Positions 15,783 to 23,596 of a stretch of 64,000 nt of DNA are shown here, one piece after another. The position numbers and the translations under genes are program-made. How positions within the stretch are numbered: position 1 is the stretch's first letter; each line of letters opens with the position of its first letter. The notes beneath the pieces were generated by a model. The model worked only from the letters and a program-made list of their open reading frames with translations, did no database searches and had not been told where the DNA came from. The DNA is from Salarchaeum japonicum_A. Lineage in GTDB: Archaea; Halobacteriota; Halobacteria; Halobacteriales; Halobacteriaceae. The stretch lies in contig NZ_JBNAMV010000004.1 of assembly GCF_049705945.1 (NCBI RefSeq), forward strand, positions 868,001 through 932,000, given 5' to 3'.

Positions 15783-17072
15783 ATGTCAGACGAGCAGGCC
15801 GCGGCGGGCACCCCGGACGGACAGGGGCCCGTGCGCGTCCCCCAGGACCTCGCGGACCGACTCGAATCGAAGCGCGAGGACCTCTTCGAGAAGTTCGGTA
15901 TCGAGGACGCGTTCCCGCCCGAGGTCGTCGAGGAAGCGGAAGCGCGCACGGAGGGCGTCCAGCAAGAGATTCAGGACGAACTCGGCGAGCGCGAAGACCT
16001 CCGGGAGATGACGACGTGGACGACCGATCCCGTCGACGCGCAGGACTTCGACGACGCGATCAGCGTCGAGGAGCGCGAGGACGAGTACGTGCTCTGGGTG
16101 CACATCGCGGACGTGACTCACTACGTCACGCCGGACACGGAGATGTGGGAGTCCGCGGTGACGCGCGCGAACACCGTCTACCTCCCCGGGTACACGGTCC
16201 ACATGCTGCCGCCCGTGCTCGCGGAGACTGTGTGTTCGCTCGTCCCGAACGAGGACCGGCTCGCGCACACGGTCGAGATGCACCTCGACAAGGAGACGCT
16301 GGGGTACGAGACCATCGACATCTACAAGTCCGTCATCCACTCGGACGAACGCCTCACGTACACGCAGGCCGAGGACCGCCTCGACGACCCGGAGAGTCCG
16401 CTGCACGACGAGATTTCGCTCGTGTTCGACCTCGCGGACCAGATGCACGAACAGCGCAAGGAGGACGGCTCGCTCGTGCTGAACCCGCGGCGGGACCGCG
16501 CGCACACCATCATCGAGGAGAGCATGCTGAAGGCGAACAAGGCGGTCACGCACGAGCTCATGTGGTCGCGTGGCGTTGAAGCCGTCTACCGCGTCCACCC
16601 CCAGCCGAGTCCCGACGAGTGGGGCGACGCGCTCCGCGAGATTCAGGAACTCGACGGCGTCTCCGTTCCCGGAGACTCCTGGGACGACCCGCGGAAGGCC
16701 GTGAACGCGACGCTGGAGCAAGCGCCCGACCGCCAACTCGGGAAGATTCAGTGGGCGGTGATGAAGGTGATGCCGCGCGCGAAGTACATGAACGACCCCT
16801 TCGGCGGCCATCACGCGCTGAACTTCGAAATCTACGGCCACTTCACGAGCCCGATTCGGCGGATGAGCGACCTCGTGAACCACTGGATCGTCTACCAGAA
16901 CGACGTGCCGGAGACGCTCATCGAACTCTGCGACCACGCGAGCGAGAAACAGAAGGACGGCGAACAGTGCGAACGCGAGTACAAGCAGTTCCTCGAGGAG
17001 GTCGGCCTCGACCCGAACGCCGTGAACAACCGCGGTATCGAGGTCGCGGACGTCGACGACATCGAGTACTGA
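15783..17072 (+). CDS. RNase R-like exoribonuclease (RNB domain)
   Basis: 429 aa. RNB catalytic domain with the Asp cluster DPVDAQDFDDAISVE (about residues 83-97), then WVHIADVTHYV, LPPVLAETVCSLVP and the late GHFTSPIRRMSDL motif. It is much shorter than bacterial RNase R because the cold-shock and S1 domains are missing, as known for haloarchaeal RNase R, which replaces the exosome for 3'-5' RNA decay in these organisms. The ATG at 15783 is chosen because an acidic/Gly N-terminus follows; an earlier in-frame ATG gives an unlikely Arg/Thr-rich extension. Confidence 0.88.
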   Translation: MSDEQAAAGTPDGQGPVRVPQDLADRLESKREDLFEKFGIEDAFPPEVVEEAEARTEGVQQEIQDELGEREDLREMTTWTTDPVDAQDFDDAISVEEREDEYVLWVHIADVTHYVTPDTEMWESAVTRANTVYLPGYTVHMLPPVLAETVCSLVPNEDRLAHTVEMHLDKETLGYETIDIYKSVIHSDERLTYTQAEDRLDDPESPLHDEISLVFDLADQMHEQRKEDGSLVLNPRRDRAHTIIEESMLKANKAVTHELMWSRGVEAVYRVHPQPSPDEWGDALREIQELDGVSVPGDSWDDPRKAVNATLEQAPDRQLGKIQWAVMKVMPRAKYMNDPFGGHHALNFEIYGHFTSPIRRMSDLVNHWIVYQNDVPETLIELCDHASEKQKDGEQCEREYKQFLEEVGLDPNAVNNRGIEVADVDDIEY

Positions 17073-17138
17073 TAAACCTGCCTCGATGAACAGCCCTGAG
17101 AACTACTAAGTAGGGGGAGCGCAGACAGACGGCACACG

Positions 17139-17918
17139 ATGGATTCTGCCGGGGACGACACGACGCCGTACCGCGTCCTCGTCGTCGACGACGACGAAGA
17201 GGTCGCCGCAACGATCAGTCTCTACCTCGAAGACGGCACGAACCTCGAAACCGTCATCGAGACGAGCGCTGCGGACGCACTCGACCGCCTCGAAGAATCG
17301 ACTGTTCACTGCGTTATCTCCGACTACCAGATGCCGCACGCCACCGGCATCGACCTCCTCGAAGACATCCGCGAAGACTACCCCGCGCTCCCCTTCCTCC
17401 TGTTCACCGCGCGTGGCAGCGAACTCGTCGCGAGCAAAGCCATCTCCGCGGGCGCGACCGATTACCTCCCGAAGGGCAGTCCCGAGAAGTACGACTTGCT
17501 CGCGAACCGCACCCAGAACGCCATCGAACAGGCCGAAGCGCGCGCCGACCTCGAACGCGCGAAAGCCCGGTTCGACGCGCTCGTGAAGAACACCGAGTAC
17601 ACCGTCATCACCATCGACGAGACTAGTCACATCGAGTACGTGAACGACGCCGTCGAGGACCTTCTCGGCTACACTCCCAGCGACCTCGACGGCGAACGCC
17701 TCGACACCATCATTCCGGACCGCCTCGCCGACGACCACGAGACCGCCGTCGAGTCCTACCTCGAAACCGGCGAGACGCACGTGGACTGGAACGGCACCGA
17801 GTTCCCCGCGGTACACGCTGACGGCACCGAACGCACCGTCGAAATCGCGTTCGACGAGTACGAAACCCGGAGCGACGGTCTCCTCTTCACGGGTGTCATG
17901 CGACCCGTCGACGACTAA
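17139..17918 (+). CDS. Response regulator receiver-PAS protein
   Basis: 259 aa. Receiver domain 12-130: VLVVDDDEEV acidic pocket, phospho-acceptor Asp62 in VISDYQMP, conserved T/K at LLFTARG and YLPKGSPEKY. After a short coiled linker (IEQAEARADLERAKARFDALV) comes one PAS domain about 141-255 (ITIDETSHIEYVNDAVEDLLGY). No kinase, HTH or HTR domain follows, so it probably relays signals to a separate kinase or acts as a stand-alone sensor. Haloarchaea have many such REC-PAS modules. No partner kinase is adjacent. Confidence 0.85.
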   Translation: MDSAGDDTTPYRVLVVDDDEEVAATISLYLEDGTNLETVIETSAADALDRLEESTVHCVISDYQMPHATGIDLLEDIREDYPALPFLLFTARGSELVASKAISAGATDYLPKGSPEKYDLLANRTQNAIEQAEARADLERAKARFDALVKNTEYTVITIDETSHIEYVNDAVEDLLGYTPSDLDGERLDTIIPDRLADDHETAVESYLETGETHVDWNGTEFPAVHADGTERTVEIAFDEYETRSDGLLFTGVMRPVDD

Positions 17919-18010
17919 CGACGGGGAATAATCCGAAACGACCGCGAACGCGGCGTGTTAGTTACCCCGTGTGTGCCGGACAGCACAGAGGTAATGTCAA
18001 CGTACTCGGC

Positions 18011-18025
18011 GAATGCTTTTAAGCA
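18011..18025 (+). promoter_or_regulatory. Strong TATA box of the pilin gene
   Basis: GAATGCTTTTAAGCA. From its position transcription should begin around 18045-18050, leaving an approximately 95-base 5' leader before the pilin ATG at 18142; most genes in this window appear leaderless. Confidence 0.5.
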
Positions 18026-18141
18026 AGTAGAAGCCCACTTGATAGGTACGCACGCAGGGTGCCGAAAGAAAGCGGCCTCCCAACCGCTACTAGCGCGTCA
18101 GCCGCTATGGCGTTGCCGGCCATCCAGAGTGCAAGCAACCA

Positions 18142-18660
18142 ATGAAACTCACCATCCCATCCCTCGAAGCGGACGACGACCGGGCCGTCAGCCCCGTCAT
18201 CGGGGTTATCCTGATGGTCGCCATCACAGTAATTCTCGCGGCGGTCATCGGCGCGTTCGTCCTCAACCTCGGCAACGACATCCAGAACACCGCACCCACG
18301 GCCAGCATCGGAGCCTCTGACGCCGGCGGCCAACTCAACTCAAGCACGGTTGACACCGTCCTGTACGTCAATCACCAGCAGGGCGATTCCATCAAGCAGT
18401 CCAACCTCCGCCTCACAGTAACCAACGAATCCGGCGCGCAGATCGCGGACATCAACTGGAACAGTAGTGACGAAGACTGGGAAACAACCGGGAATCTGAA
18501 CATATCGAGCACGCTCGCGGACAGCTCATTCGACGCCGGTGACCAGCTCACAATCAGTGAAGTAGAGAACGATTCGGTGACCGCAGGCGACTTCACCGTA
18601 CAGGTCATCGACACTGAATCCGGTTCGACCGTCTCGACCGCGACTGTCGCCGTCGAGTAA
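18142..18660 (+). CDS. Type IV pilin-like protein (archaellin N-terminal family)
   Basis: 172 aa. Class III signal: charged DDDR, then AVSPVIGVILMVAITVIL, the conserved haloarchaeal pilin start; prepilin peptidase PibD would cut after Arg (about residue 14). The hydrophobic stretch to about residue 43 forms the pilus core helix, and the remaining 130 residues are a Ser/Thr/Asn-rich, acidic surface domain. It is expected in adhesion pili; no pil operon is near. Base composition is visibly less GC-rich than its neighbours, common for surface genes under diversifying selection or transfer. A T-run follows the stop. Confidence 0.85.
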   Translation: MKLTIPSLEADDDRAVSPVIGVILMVAITVILAAVIGAFVLNLGNDIQNTAPTASIGASDAGGQLNSSTVDTVLYVNHQQGDSIKQSNLRLTVTNESGAQIADINWNSSDEDWETTGNLNISSTLADSSFDAGDQLTISEVENDSVTAGDFTVQVIDTESGSTVSTATVAVE

Positions 18661-18673
18661 CCCCCTGGACCCA

Positions 18674-18686
18674 TTCTTTTTTCGAC
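18674..18686 (+). terminator. T-run terminator after the pilin gene
   Basis: ATTCTTTTTTCGA begins about 14 bases past the pilin stop; archaeal terminators are commonly simple T-runs. Confidence 0.5.
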
Positions 18687-18733
18687 GAGCGCGATTCCAC
18701 TGAGCGGCTGAAGCGAAGCGAAAGGAAGTGAAG

Positions 18734-18805
18734 TGGACTCGCTGGGATTTGAACCCAGGGCCTCTTCCTTGCGAAGGAAGCGATCTACCACTGATCTACG
18801 AGCCC
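18734..18805 (-). tRNA. tRNA-Ala (anticodon CGC)
   Basis: 72 bases on the minus strand, starting GGGCTCG and ending CGAGTCC plus discriminator A; CCA is not encoded. The anticodon arm CTTCC-TTCGCAA-GGAAG gives anticodon CGC (Ala, GCG codons). The T-arm GGGTTCAAATCCC and D-arm are normal. No intron. T-rich sequence follows its 3' end. Confidence 0.95.
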
Positions 18806-18904
18806 GCATCCGATTGAAGTCGACCGATGTATTTCAGGCTTCTGTTTCCAGTACGGCGGCGCGTGGAGCGGCTGGGGACGCAACCTCGTCCGCGTCGTTC
18901 CGGG

Positions 18905-19909
18905 TCACGTCGAGCCGTGGACGTCCACCTCCCACATGCCGGTGTTGGTGAGGAAGTCAATGTCGACGGTGTACGCGATTTCGTCGTCGGTGGCGTACTC
19001 TCGCTGGGGCGTCCGCAGTACTCGGTTCCGCCAGGACGTGTTGGTGTGGAACGGGGACGTGTCGAAGTGGGTATCGTCGTCGAACGTGACGCCGAAGAAC
19101 AAGCACAGTCCGTCCATCACGCCGGCTCGGTCGACGCGGCGGGACGCAGTCAGCTCCGACGAGAGGGCGTCCCCGTTCTCCATGTCATTGAGGTCGAACG
19201 AGAGTATCGGCTCTGGCGTCGAGAGGAAGCCGTCGACGGCCGACGCGTCGGCGAACCGGCGTTCGTAGCCCGTGGACTTGTACGGGTCCAACAGTGGATG
19301 GTTTTCGAGCACGCCGAAGTCGACGCCCGCGACCGACAGCTCGTGAATGAACGGGAAGCGTTCGTCGTCCGTCAACGTGACTGGTTCGAGGAACAGTTCG
19401 AAGCGCCCGGGGAGAATCCGCGCGTCGTCGGCGAGGCACCGTTCTTTGAAGTCCAGGACGTTCTCGACGAGGTTCTCGTTGAATAGGTCGTCACCCATCT
19501 GCTCGTGGAGGAGGATGTCGACTGGCTCCGGGCACGAGAAATCCTTGCTGTGGACCTGTCGGAAGTCGATGTCCGTCACGTCGTTGTGTTCGGCGACCAG
19601 TTCCGCGACCTCAATGAACTCCGAGTGGTCGATGGCGTAGACGGTCGCGCCCTCGCGTGCCGCCAGTATCGCCAAGATACCGGTGCCGGTTCCGAGGTCA
19701 ACGACCACGTCGTCAGACGACACGTGCCGGTGGATAGCCGCGGCGTAGTTGTCGATGCGGATGGAGTCGGCCAGCATCTTCTCGTGCTCGTAGAGGTCAC
19801 TGAACTCCCCGGCGTTCACGACATCGTACACGAGACTGTACAGCGTCTCGCTGGACTTCGCTCGCGTCTTCGCCTGGTCGAACGTCCGCCTGAGTCGTTG
19901 CGGTAGCAT
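18905..19909 (-). CDS. PRMT-like SAM-dependent methyltransferase
   Basis: 334 aa. All the landmarks of protein arginine methyltransferases are in order: HEKMLADSIRIDNY (39-55 region), SAM motif I DLGTGTGI (71-78), HSEF post-strand acidic segment (95-98), the double-E loop HEQMGDDLFNE with Glu136 and Glu145 at the same spacing as eukaryotic SEWMGYCLFYE, and a late FDTSP...TSW (282-293) matching the FSTSP...THW loop. The C-terminal half is the PRMT-type beta barrel. It should methylate a guanidino group of a protein or small molecule; the target is unknown. It lies beside tRNA-Ala and has a somewhat lower GC content, hinting at transfer. Confidence 0.8.
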   Translation of the reverse strand: MLPQRLRRTFDQAKTRAKSSETLYSLVYDVVNAGEFSDLYEHEKMLADSIRIDNYAAAIHRHVSSDDVVVDLGTGTGILAILAAREGATVYAIDHSEFIEVAELVAEHNDVTDIDFRQVHSKDFSCPEPVDILLHEQMGDDLFNENLVENVLDFKERCLADDARILPGRFELFLEPVTLTDDERFPFIHELSVAGVDFGVLENHPLLDPYKSTGYERRFADASAVDGFLSTPEPILSFDLNDMENGDALSSELTASRRVDRAGVMDGLCLFFGVTFDDDTHFDTSPFHTNTSWRNRVLRTPQREYATDDEIAYTVDIDFLTNTGMWEVDVHGST

Positions 19910-19935
19910 TACCGGGACCGTACCGGACCGGCGAC

Positions 19936-19948
19936 AATGTTATAGACC
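19936..19948 (-). promoter_or_regulatory. TATA-like box for the PRMT-like gene
   Basis: GGTCTATAACATT on the minus strand, centred about 32 bases before the ATG at 19909. Confidence 0.45.
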
Positions 19949-20043
19949 GCCTATCGGCCGCTGTGGGCCGTCGACGGCCGTGAACGGCTTCGGCGTGCGA
20001 GCACCGCCGCTACGCGAGTCGAATAACGGAGAGAGTAGAGTCG

Positions 20044-20142
20044 CGTGAGAGCCGCTCAGTGAGAAGCGCTCCGCGCTTCTCGGCTCGCGGGCGACGCCCG
20101 CTTGCTAGGTTAGTCAGCCCGAAGGGCTGACTCTGCCTCACG
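20044..20142. other. Nested inverted-repeat block (structured intergenic region)
   Basis: Part of the 271-base gap between the PRMT-like gene and rpsJ, in which no gene is seen. An outer stem CGTGAG/CTCACG (20044-20049/20137-20142) encloses three perfect hairpins: 20061-20081 (9-bp stem, loop TCC; further framed by GAGCCG/CGGCTC), 20087-20101 (6-bp stem, loop GAC) and 20112-20132 (9-bp stem, loop GAA). This could fold as a multibranched RNA of about 100 nt, or be a palindromic mobile-type element. No product is claimed. Confidence 0.55.
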
Positions 20143-20162
20143 GCGTTGCCGTTTGGCTGTTC

Positions 20163-20181
20163 AGAAGCGCGGAGCGCTTCT
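20163..20181 (-). terminator. Hairpin at the rpsJ stop codon
   Basis: AGAAGCGC-GGA-GCGCTTCT, an 8-bp perfect stem with a three-base loop, touching the rpsJ stop codon. It is the exact reverse complement of the core of the hairpin at 20062-20080. Likely ends the EF1A-S10 transcript or stabilises its 3' end; no T-run follows. Confidence 0.45.
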
Positions 20182-20489
20182 TAGTCTTCCAGAACGATTT
20201 CGATACTGACGTCGTTCGGGACCTGGATTCGCATGAGCTGTCGGAGCGCGCGTTCGTCCGCGTCGATGTCGATAAGACGCTTGTGGACGCGCATCTCCCA
20301 GTGTTCCCACGTCGCCGTCCCTTCACCGTCGGGGGACTTTCGCGAGGGGACTTCGAGAGTTTTTGTGGGGAGCGGAACCGGCCCGCTGAGGTTAACGCCG
20401 GTTTTCTCCGCGATCTCTCGGACATCAGCGCAGATGTCGTCGAGGTCGTCGGGACTGACACCGGCGAGGCGAACGCGTGCCTGTTGCAT
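20181..20489 (-). CDS. rpsJ: 30S ribosomal protein S10 (uS10)
   Basis: 102 aa. MQQARVRLAGVSPDDLDDIC, then GVNLSGPVPLPTKTLEVP and MRVHKRLIDIDADERALRQLMRIQVP, all standard archaeal uS10. Small-subunit head protein. It starts seven bases after the aEF1A stop, the conserved archaeal EF1A-S10 pair, and is surely co-transcribed with it. Confidence 0.97.
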   Translation of the reverse strand: MQQARVRLAGVSPDDLDDICADVREIAEKTGVNLSGPVPLPTKTLEVPSRKSPDGEGTATWEHWEMRVHKRLIDIDADERALRQLMRIQVPNDVSIEIVLED

Positions 20490-20496
20490 GCGTTAG

Positions 20497-21762
20497 TTAG
20501 GCCTCGTTGACGTCGAGGACCTTGCCGGCCGCGATGGTCTGACCCATGTCGCGGACCGCGAAGGAGCCGAGTTCCGGAATCTCGGAGGACGGCTCGATGC
20601 TGAGGGGCTTCTGCGGGCGGACGGTGACGACCGCGGCGTCGCCGGACTGGATGAAGTCCGGGTTCTCCTCGGCGACCTCGCCGCTCGCGGGGTCCATCTT
20701 CTTGTCGATGGATTCGATGGTACACGCGACCTGCGCCGTGTGGGCGTGGAAGACGGGCGTGTAGCCGGCCGTGATGACGGACGGGTGCTGCATCACGACG
20801 ACCTGCGCCGTGAACGTCTCCGCGACCGTCGGCGGTTCGTCGGCGGGACCACAGACGTCACCGCGACGGATGTCGTCCTTGCCGATGCCGCGCACGTTGA
20901 ATCCGACGTTGTCACCGGGCTCGGCGCTCGGGACTTCCTCGTGGTGCATCTCGATGGTCTTGACCTCGCCACCGACATCAGACGGCTGGAAGCTGACGTT
21001 GTCGCCCGTGTTCATCGTTCCAGTCTCGATACGTCCGACAGGGACGGTACCGATGCCGGAGATGGTGTAGACGTCCTGAATCGGGAGGCGCAGCGGCGCG
21101 TCCGTCGGCGGCTGCGGCTCCGGCAGGCTGTTGAGGGCCTCGAGGAGCGTTTCGCCGTCGTACCACGGCGTGTTCTCGGAGGCTTCCGAGACGTTGTCGC
21201 CCTCGAAGGCGGACGTCGGGATGAAGGAGGCGTCGTCCGTGTTGAACTGGACCTGCTTGAAGAGGTCTTTCACGTCGGAGACGACCTGCTTGTAGGTGGC
21301 TTCCTCGTAGTCGACGACGTCCATCTTGTTGACGGCGACGATGAGTTCGTCGATACCGAGGGTGCGCGCGAGGAAGACGTGCTCGCGGGTCTGGGGCGCG
21401 ACACCGTCGTCGGCGGCGACGACGAGAACGGCGTTGTCGGCCTGGGACGCGCCCGTGATCATGTTCTTCACGAAGTCGCGGTGGCCCGGACAGTCGACGA
21501 TAGTGAAGTAGTAATCGTCGGTGTCGAACTCCTGGTGGGCGATGTCGATGGTGACACCGCGCTCACGCTCTTCCGCGAGGTTGTCCATGACGTAGGCGAA
21601 CTCGAATCCGCCCTTGCCCTTCTCCTCGGCTTCTTCCTTGTGCTGTTCGATGACGTGCTCGGGCACGCTCCCCGTTTCGTAGAGGAGTCGGCCGACCATC
21701 GTGCTCTTTCCGTGGTCAACGTGGCCGATGACGGCCAGGTTCTGGTGCGGTTTGTCGCTCAT
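20497..21762 (-). CDS. tef1a: Translation elongation factor 1-alpha (aEF1A)
   Basis: 421 aa. G1 GHVDHGKST near residue 14, G3 DCPGHRDF, G4 NKMD, followed by domains 2 and 3 to the usual C-terminus (PSSEIPELGSFAVRDMGQT). Delivers aminoacyl-tRNA to the ribosome with GTP. The ATG at 21762 begins MSDKPHQNLAVIGHVD, the normal family start; upstream in-frame sequence is not coding-like. First gene of the EF1A-S10 operon, with two TATA-like elements upstream. Confidence 0.98.
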   Translation of the reverse strand: MSDKPHQNLAVIGHVDHGKSTMVGRLLYETGSVPEHVIEQHKEEAEEKGKGGFEFAYVMDNLAEERERGVTIDIAHQEFDTDDYYFTIVDCPGHRDFVKNMITGASQADNAVLVVAADDGVAPQTREHVFLARTLGIDELIVAVNKMDVVDYEEATYKQVVSDVKDLFKQVQFNTDDASFIPTSAFEGDNVSEASENTPWYDGETLLEALNSLPEPQPPTDAPLRLPIQDVYTISGIGTVPVGRIETGTMNTGDNVSFQPSDVGGEVKTIEMHHEEVPSAEPGDNVGFNVRGIGKDDIRRGDVCGPADEPPTVAETFTAQVVVMQHPSVITAGYTPVFHAHTAQVACTIESIDKKMDPASGEVAEENPDFIQSGDAAVVTVRPQKPLSIEPSSEIPELGSFAVRDMGQTIAAGKVLDVNEA

Positions 21763-21792
21763 GGTCAGGATTCGCGCGTAAGTGCGCTCTGT

Positions 21793-21829
21793 GCGTTTTA
21801 TTCGCCTGATTCGGTTAAAACCATTTCGG
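21793..21829 (-). promoter_or_regulatory. Promoter region of tef1a-rpsJ
   Basis: Two candidate TATA elements on the minus strand: GGTTTTAACC (about 55 bases before the ATG at 21762, preceded by a BRE-like CCGAAATG) and GAATAAAACG (about 37 bases before). Either could drive this highly expressed operon, with a short leader. Confidence 0.45.
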
Positions 21830-21899
21830 AATCTCCTTAGCCGCATCGCCGCGCAGTCTGGCGATTAGTGAGAGTAAGTGTCGTGCTAACTCCCCCCAG

Positions 21900-22844
21900 T
21901 CAGGGGAGTCGCGTGATGTCCGCCAGCACCGCCGTCGCGGTCTCGGGACCGCCCGCGCCCGCGCCGCTGAGGTTCAGTCGGCCCGCGTGCTCCGTGTCGA
22001 GCTGGACGATGTTGTCCGTGCCGGTGACGGCGAGCGGGTCGTTTTCAGGGACGAGGCGCGGGCTGACGCGGATGTCGCCGCCTGCGGTGACCTCGCCGAT
22101 GAGGCGGACCGTCCGACCGTCCTCCGCGGCGACCTCCAGTGCGCTCCCCGGGAAGTCCTCGATGCCTTCCACGTCCACATCCGCGAGCGAGTACCCGCCG
22201 CCGTGGATGACGTTCGCGAGAATCGCGCCCTTGAGCGCGGCGTCCGTGCCGTCCACGTCGAACGAGGGGTCGGCTTCCGCCACGCCCAAGTCCTGGGCTT
22301 CCGCGAGCACGTGCTCGTACCCCAGTCCGTCGGCGCTCATCCGGGAAAGCACGAAGTTCGCGGTTCCGTTGAACACGCCCCGCACCGCGTTCACGCGCGC
22401 CGCACCGACGCCTTCGATAGTGGAGAGAACGGGAATCGTTCCGGCGACAGTCGCCTCAAACCGGAGTTCGCCCGCGCTCGAATCAGCGAGCGCGACCACG
22501 TCGTCGTAGCGTTCGGCGACCGGACCCTTGTTCGCGAGCACGACGTGCTTGTCGCGGTCGAACGCCGCCTCGACGTGCTCGAACCCGGGGTGTGCGTCCC
22601 CGAGCGTCGTCGGTGTCGCCTCCACGAGCACGTCGTACTCGGCCGCGAGCGCGTCCGCCGGATCGGACTCGCCGACCGACCCGACGCGGTCCTTGTGCGC
22701 GAGCGCGCCCGCAACGTCGATACCACCGGCGTCGACGGCCGCGCCAGTCGAATCCGCGAACGCCGTCACCGTGTGTCCGTAGTCGCCCGCGAGCCGAGCG
22801 ACCGACGCTCCGACCGCACCCGCACCGAAGATGCAGAGCCGCAT
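21900..22844 (-). CDS. hom: Homoserine dehydrogenase
   Basis: 314 aa. NAD(P)-binding GAGAVGASVARLA at residues 7-19; VLANKGPVA, then the homoserine site segment GVFNGTANFVLSRM and AEADPSFDVDGTDAALKGAILAN read in order. Catalyses aspartate semialdehyde to homoserine for Thr/Met synthesis. It lacks the C-terminal ACT domain of long forms; instead a separate ACT protein gene ends directly before its ATG (stop and start adjacent), so the regulator is encoded in trans and co-translated. A hairpin overlaps the stop codon (21889-21909). Confidence 0.95.
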   Translation of the reverse strand: MRLCIFGAGAVGASVARLAGDYGHTVTAFADSTGAAVDAGGIDVAGALAHKDRVGSVGESDPADALAAEYDVLVEATPTTLGDAHPGFEHVEAAFDRDKHVVLANKGPVAERYDDVVALADSSAGELRFEATVAGTIPVLSTIEGVGAARVNAVRGVFNGTANFVLSRMSADGLGYEHVLAEAQDLGVAEADPSFDVDGTDAALKGAILANVIHGGGYSLADVDVEGIEDFPGSALEVAAEDGRTVRLIGEVTAGGDIRVSPRLVPENDPLAVTGTDNIVQLDTEHAGRLNLSGAGAGGPETATAVLADITRLP

Positions 22845-23369
22845 TCAGGCCACCCCCGCGAACGGCGCAACCACGCGCAGTCCCTTCTCGTCCGCGATAC
22901 TGCGTACCGCCTCCAGCGTGCGTTCCACGGACCCGGATTCGACGGCAAGTCGGACGCGCGCGCTCGACCGCTCGCTCGTTCCTTCCTCCGAACTCAACGA
23001 GAAGTCCGTCACGCTCGCCTCCGCCTCCGATTCGAGCCGGGAGAGCGTGTCCGAGAGGTCGGTGTCGACGAGGTGGCCGGCGATGATGACCGTCACCTCT
23101 TCGCCGTACGCCTCCGCACCGGCTTGCGTGACGTTCACGCCGTTCTCCCGGAGCGCCTCGACGATGGTGTCGAACTGGCCGGCCGTACACTCGAGGTCGA
23201 CCTCCACGGGAATGTGGCCGCGCGGCGTGACGTGCCCCCGTTCGTGGAACACGCTCAGGAGGTTCCCGCCGTTCTCCGCGATGGGCTGGAGCGCCGCGAG
23301 GAGTTCGCCCGGTTCGTCCACGAGTTCGAGGCGGACCGTGTGCGCCTGCCGCACCGCGTCCTCACTCAC
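22845..23369 (-). CDS. ACT-domain regulatory protein of homoserine dehydrogenase
   Basis: 174 aa from a GTG start. First ACT-type domain: HTVRLELVDEPGELLAALQPIAENGGN; second half (ARVRLAVESGSVERTLEAVRSIAD) looks like another ACT-like unit. Expected to bind Thr or another amino acid and control the neighbouring dehydrogenase. The GTG at 23369 is preferred because a TATA-like box lies 33 bases upstream and the domain begins at once; in-frame sequence back to 23456 is Arg/Ser-rich and unlike protein. Stop and hom start are contiguous. Confidence 0.8.
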   Translation of the reverse strand: MSEDAVRQAHTVRLELVDEPGELLAALQPIAENGGNLLSVFHERGHVTPRGHIPVEVDLECTAGQFDTIVEALRENGVNVTQAGAEAYGEEVTVIIAGHLVDTDLSDTLSRLESEAEASVTDFSLSSEEGTSERSSARVRLAVESGSVERTLEAVRSIADEKGLRVVAPFAGVA

Positions 23370-23397
23370 GGCCACCACCTCGTGCAGTCGGGATGTC

Positions 23398-23406
23398 CCT
23401 AATTGT
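23398..23406 (-). promoter_or_regulatory. TATA-like box for the ACT-hom operon
   Basis: ACAATTAGG on the minus strand, about 33 bases before the GTG at 23369; supports that start and a leaderless mRNA. Confidence 0.4.
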
Positions 23407-23596
23407 CGACGCGAAGCGCGATACCGGTGGCTCCGCGTCGATACGGCTCGCAGCATCCCTGCCTGCGTGCATACCCACTCCTCACATCCCTGTGCGGTAT
23501 AAGCCTTCGGCAGGGGTCGAAATTGCCGGACGCACCGCTCCCGGAACTATCGTGAAACGGTGAACGGGTGTGGAGGCCCGCGGTCGAACGACGGCG

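Noticed and set aside
21889..21909. A hairpin at the hom stop codon as a regulatory attenuator.
   Set aside because: It is a single 7-bp stem overlapping the stop without a T-run; a weak terminator is as likely, so no regulatory claim is made.
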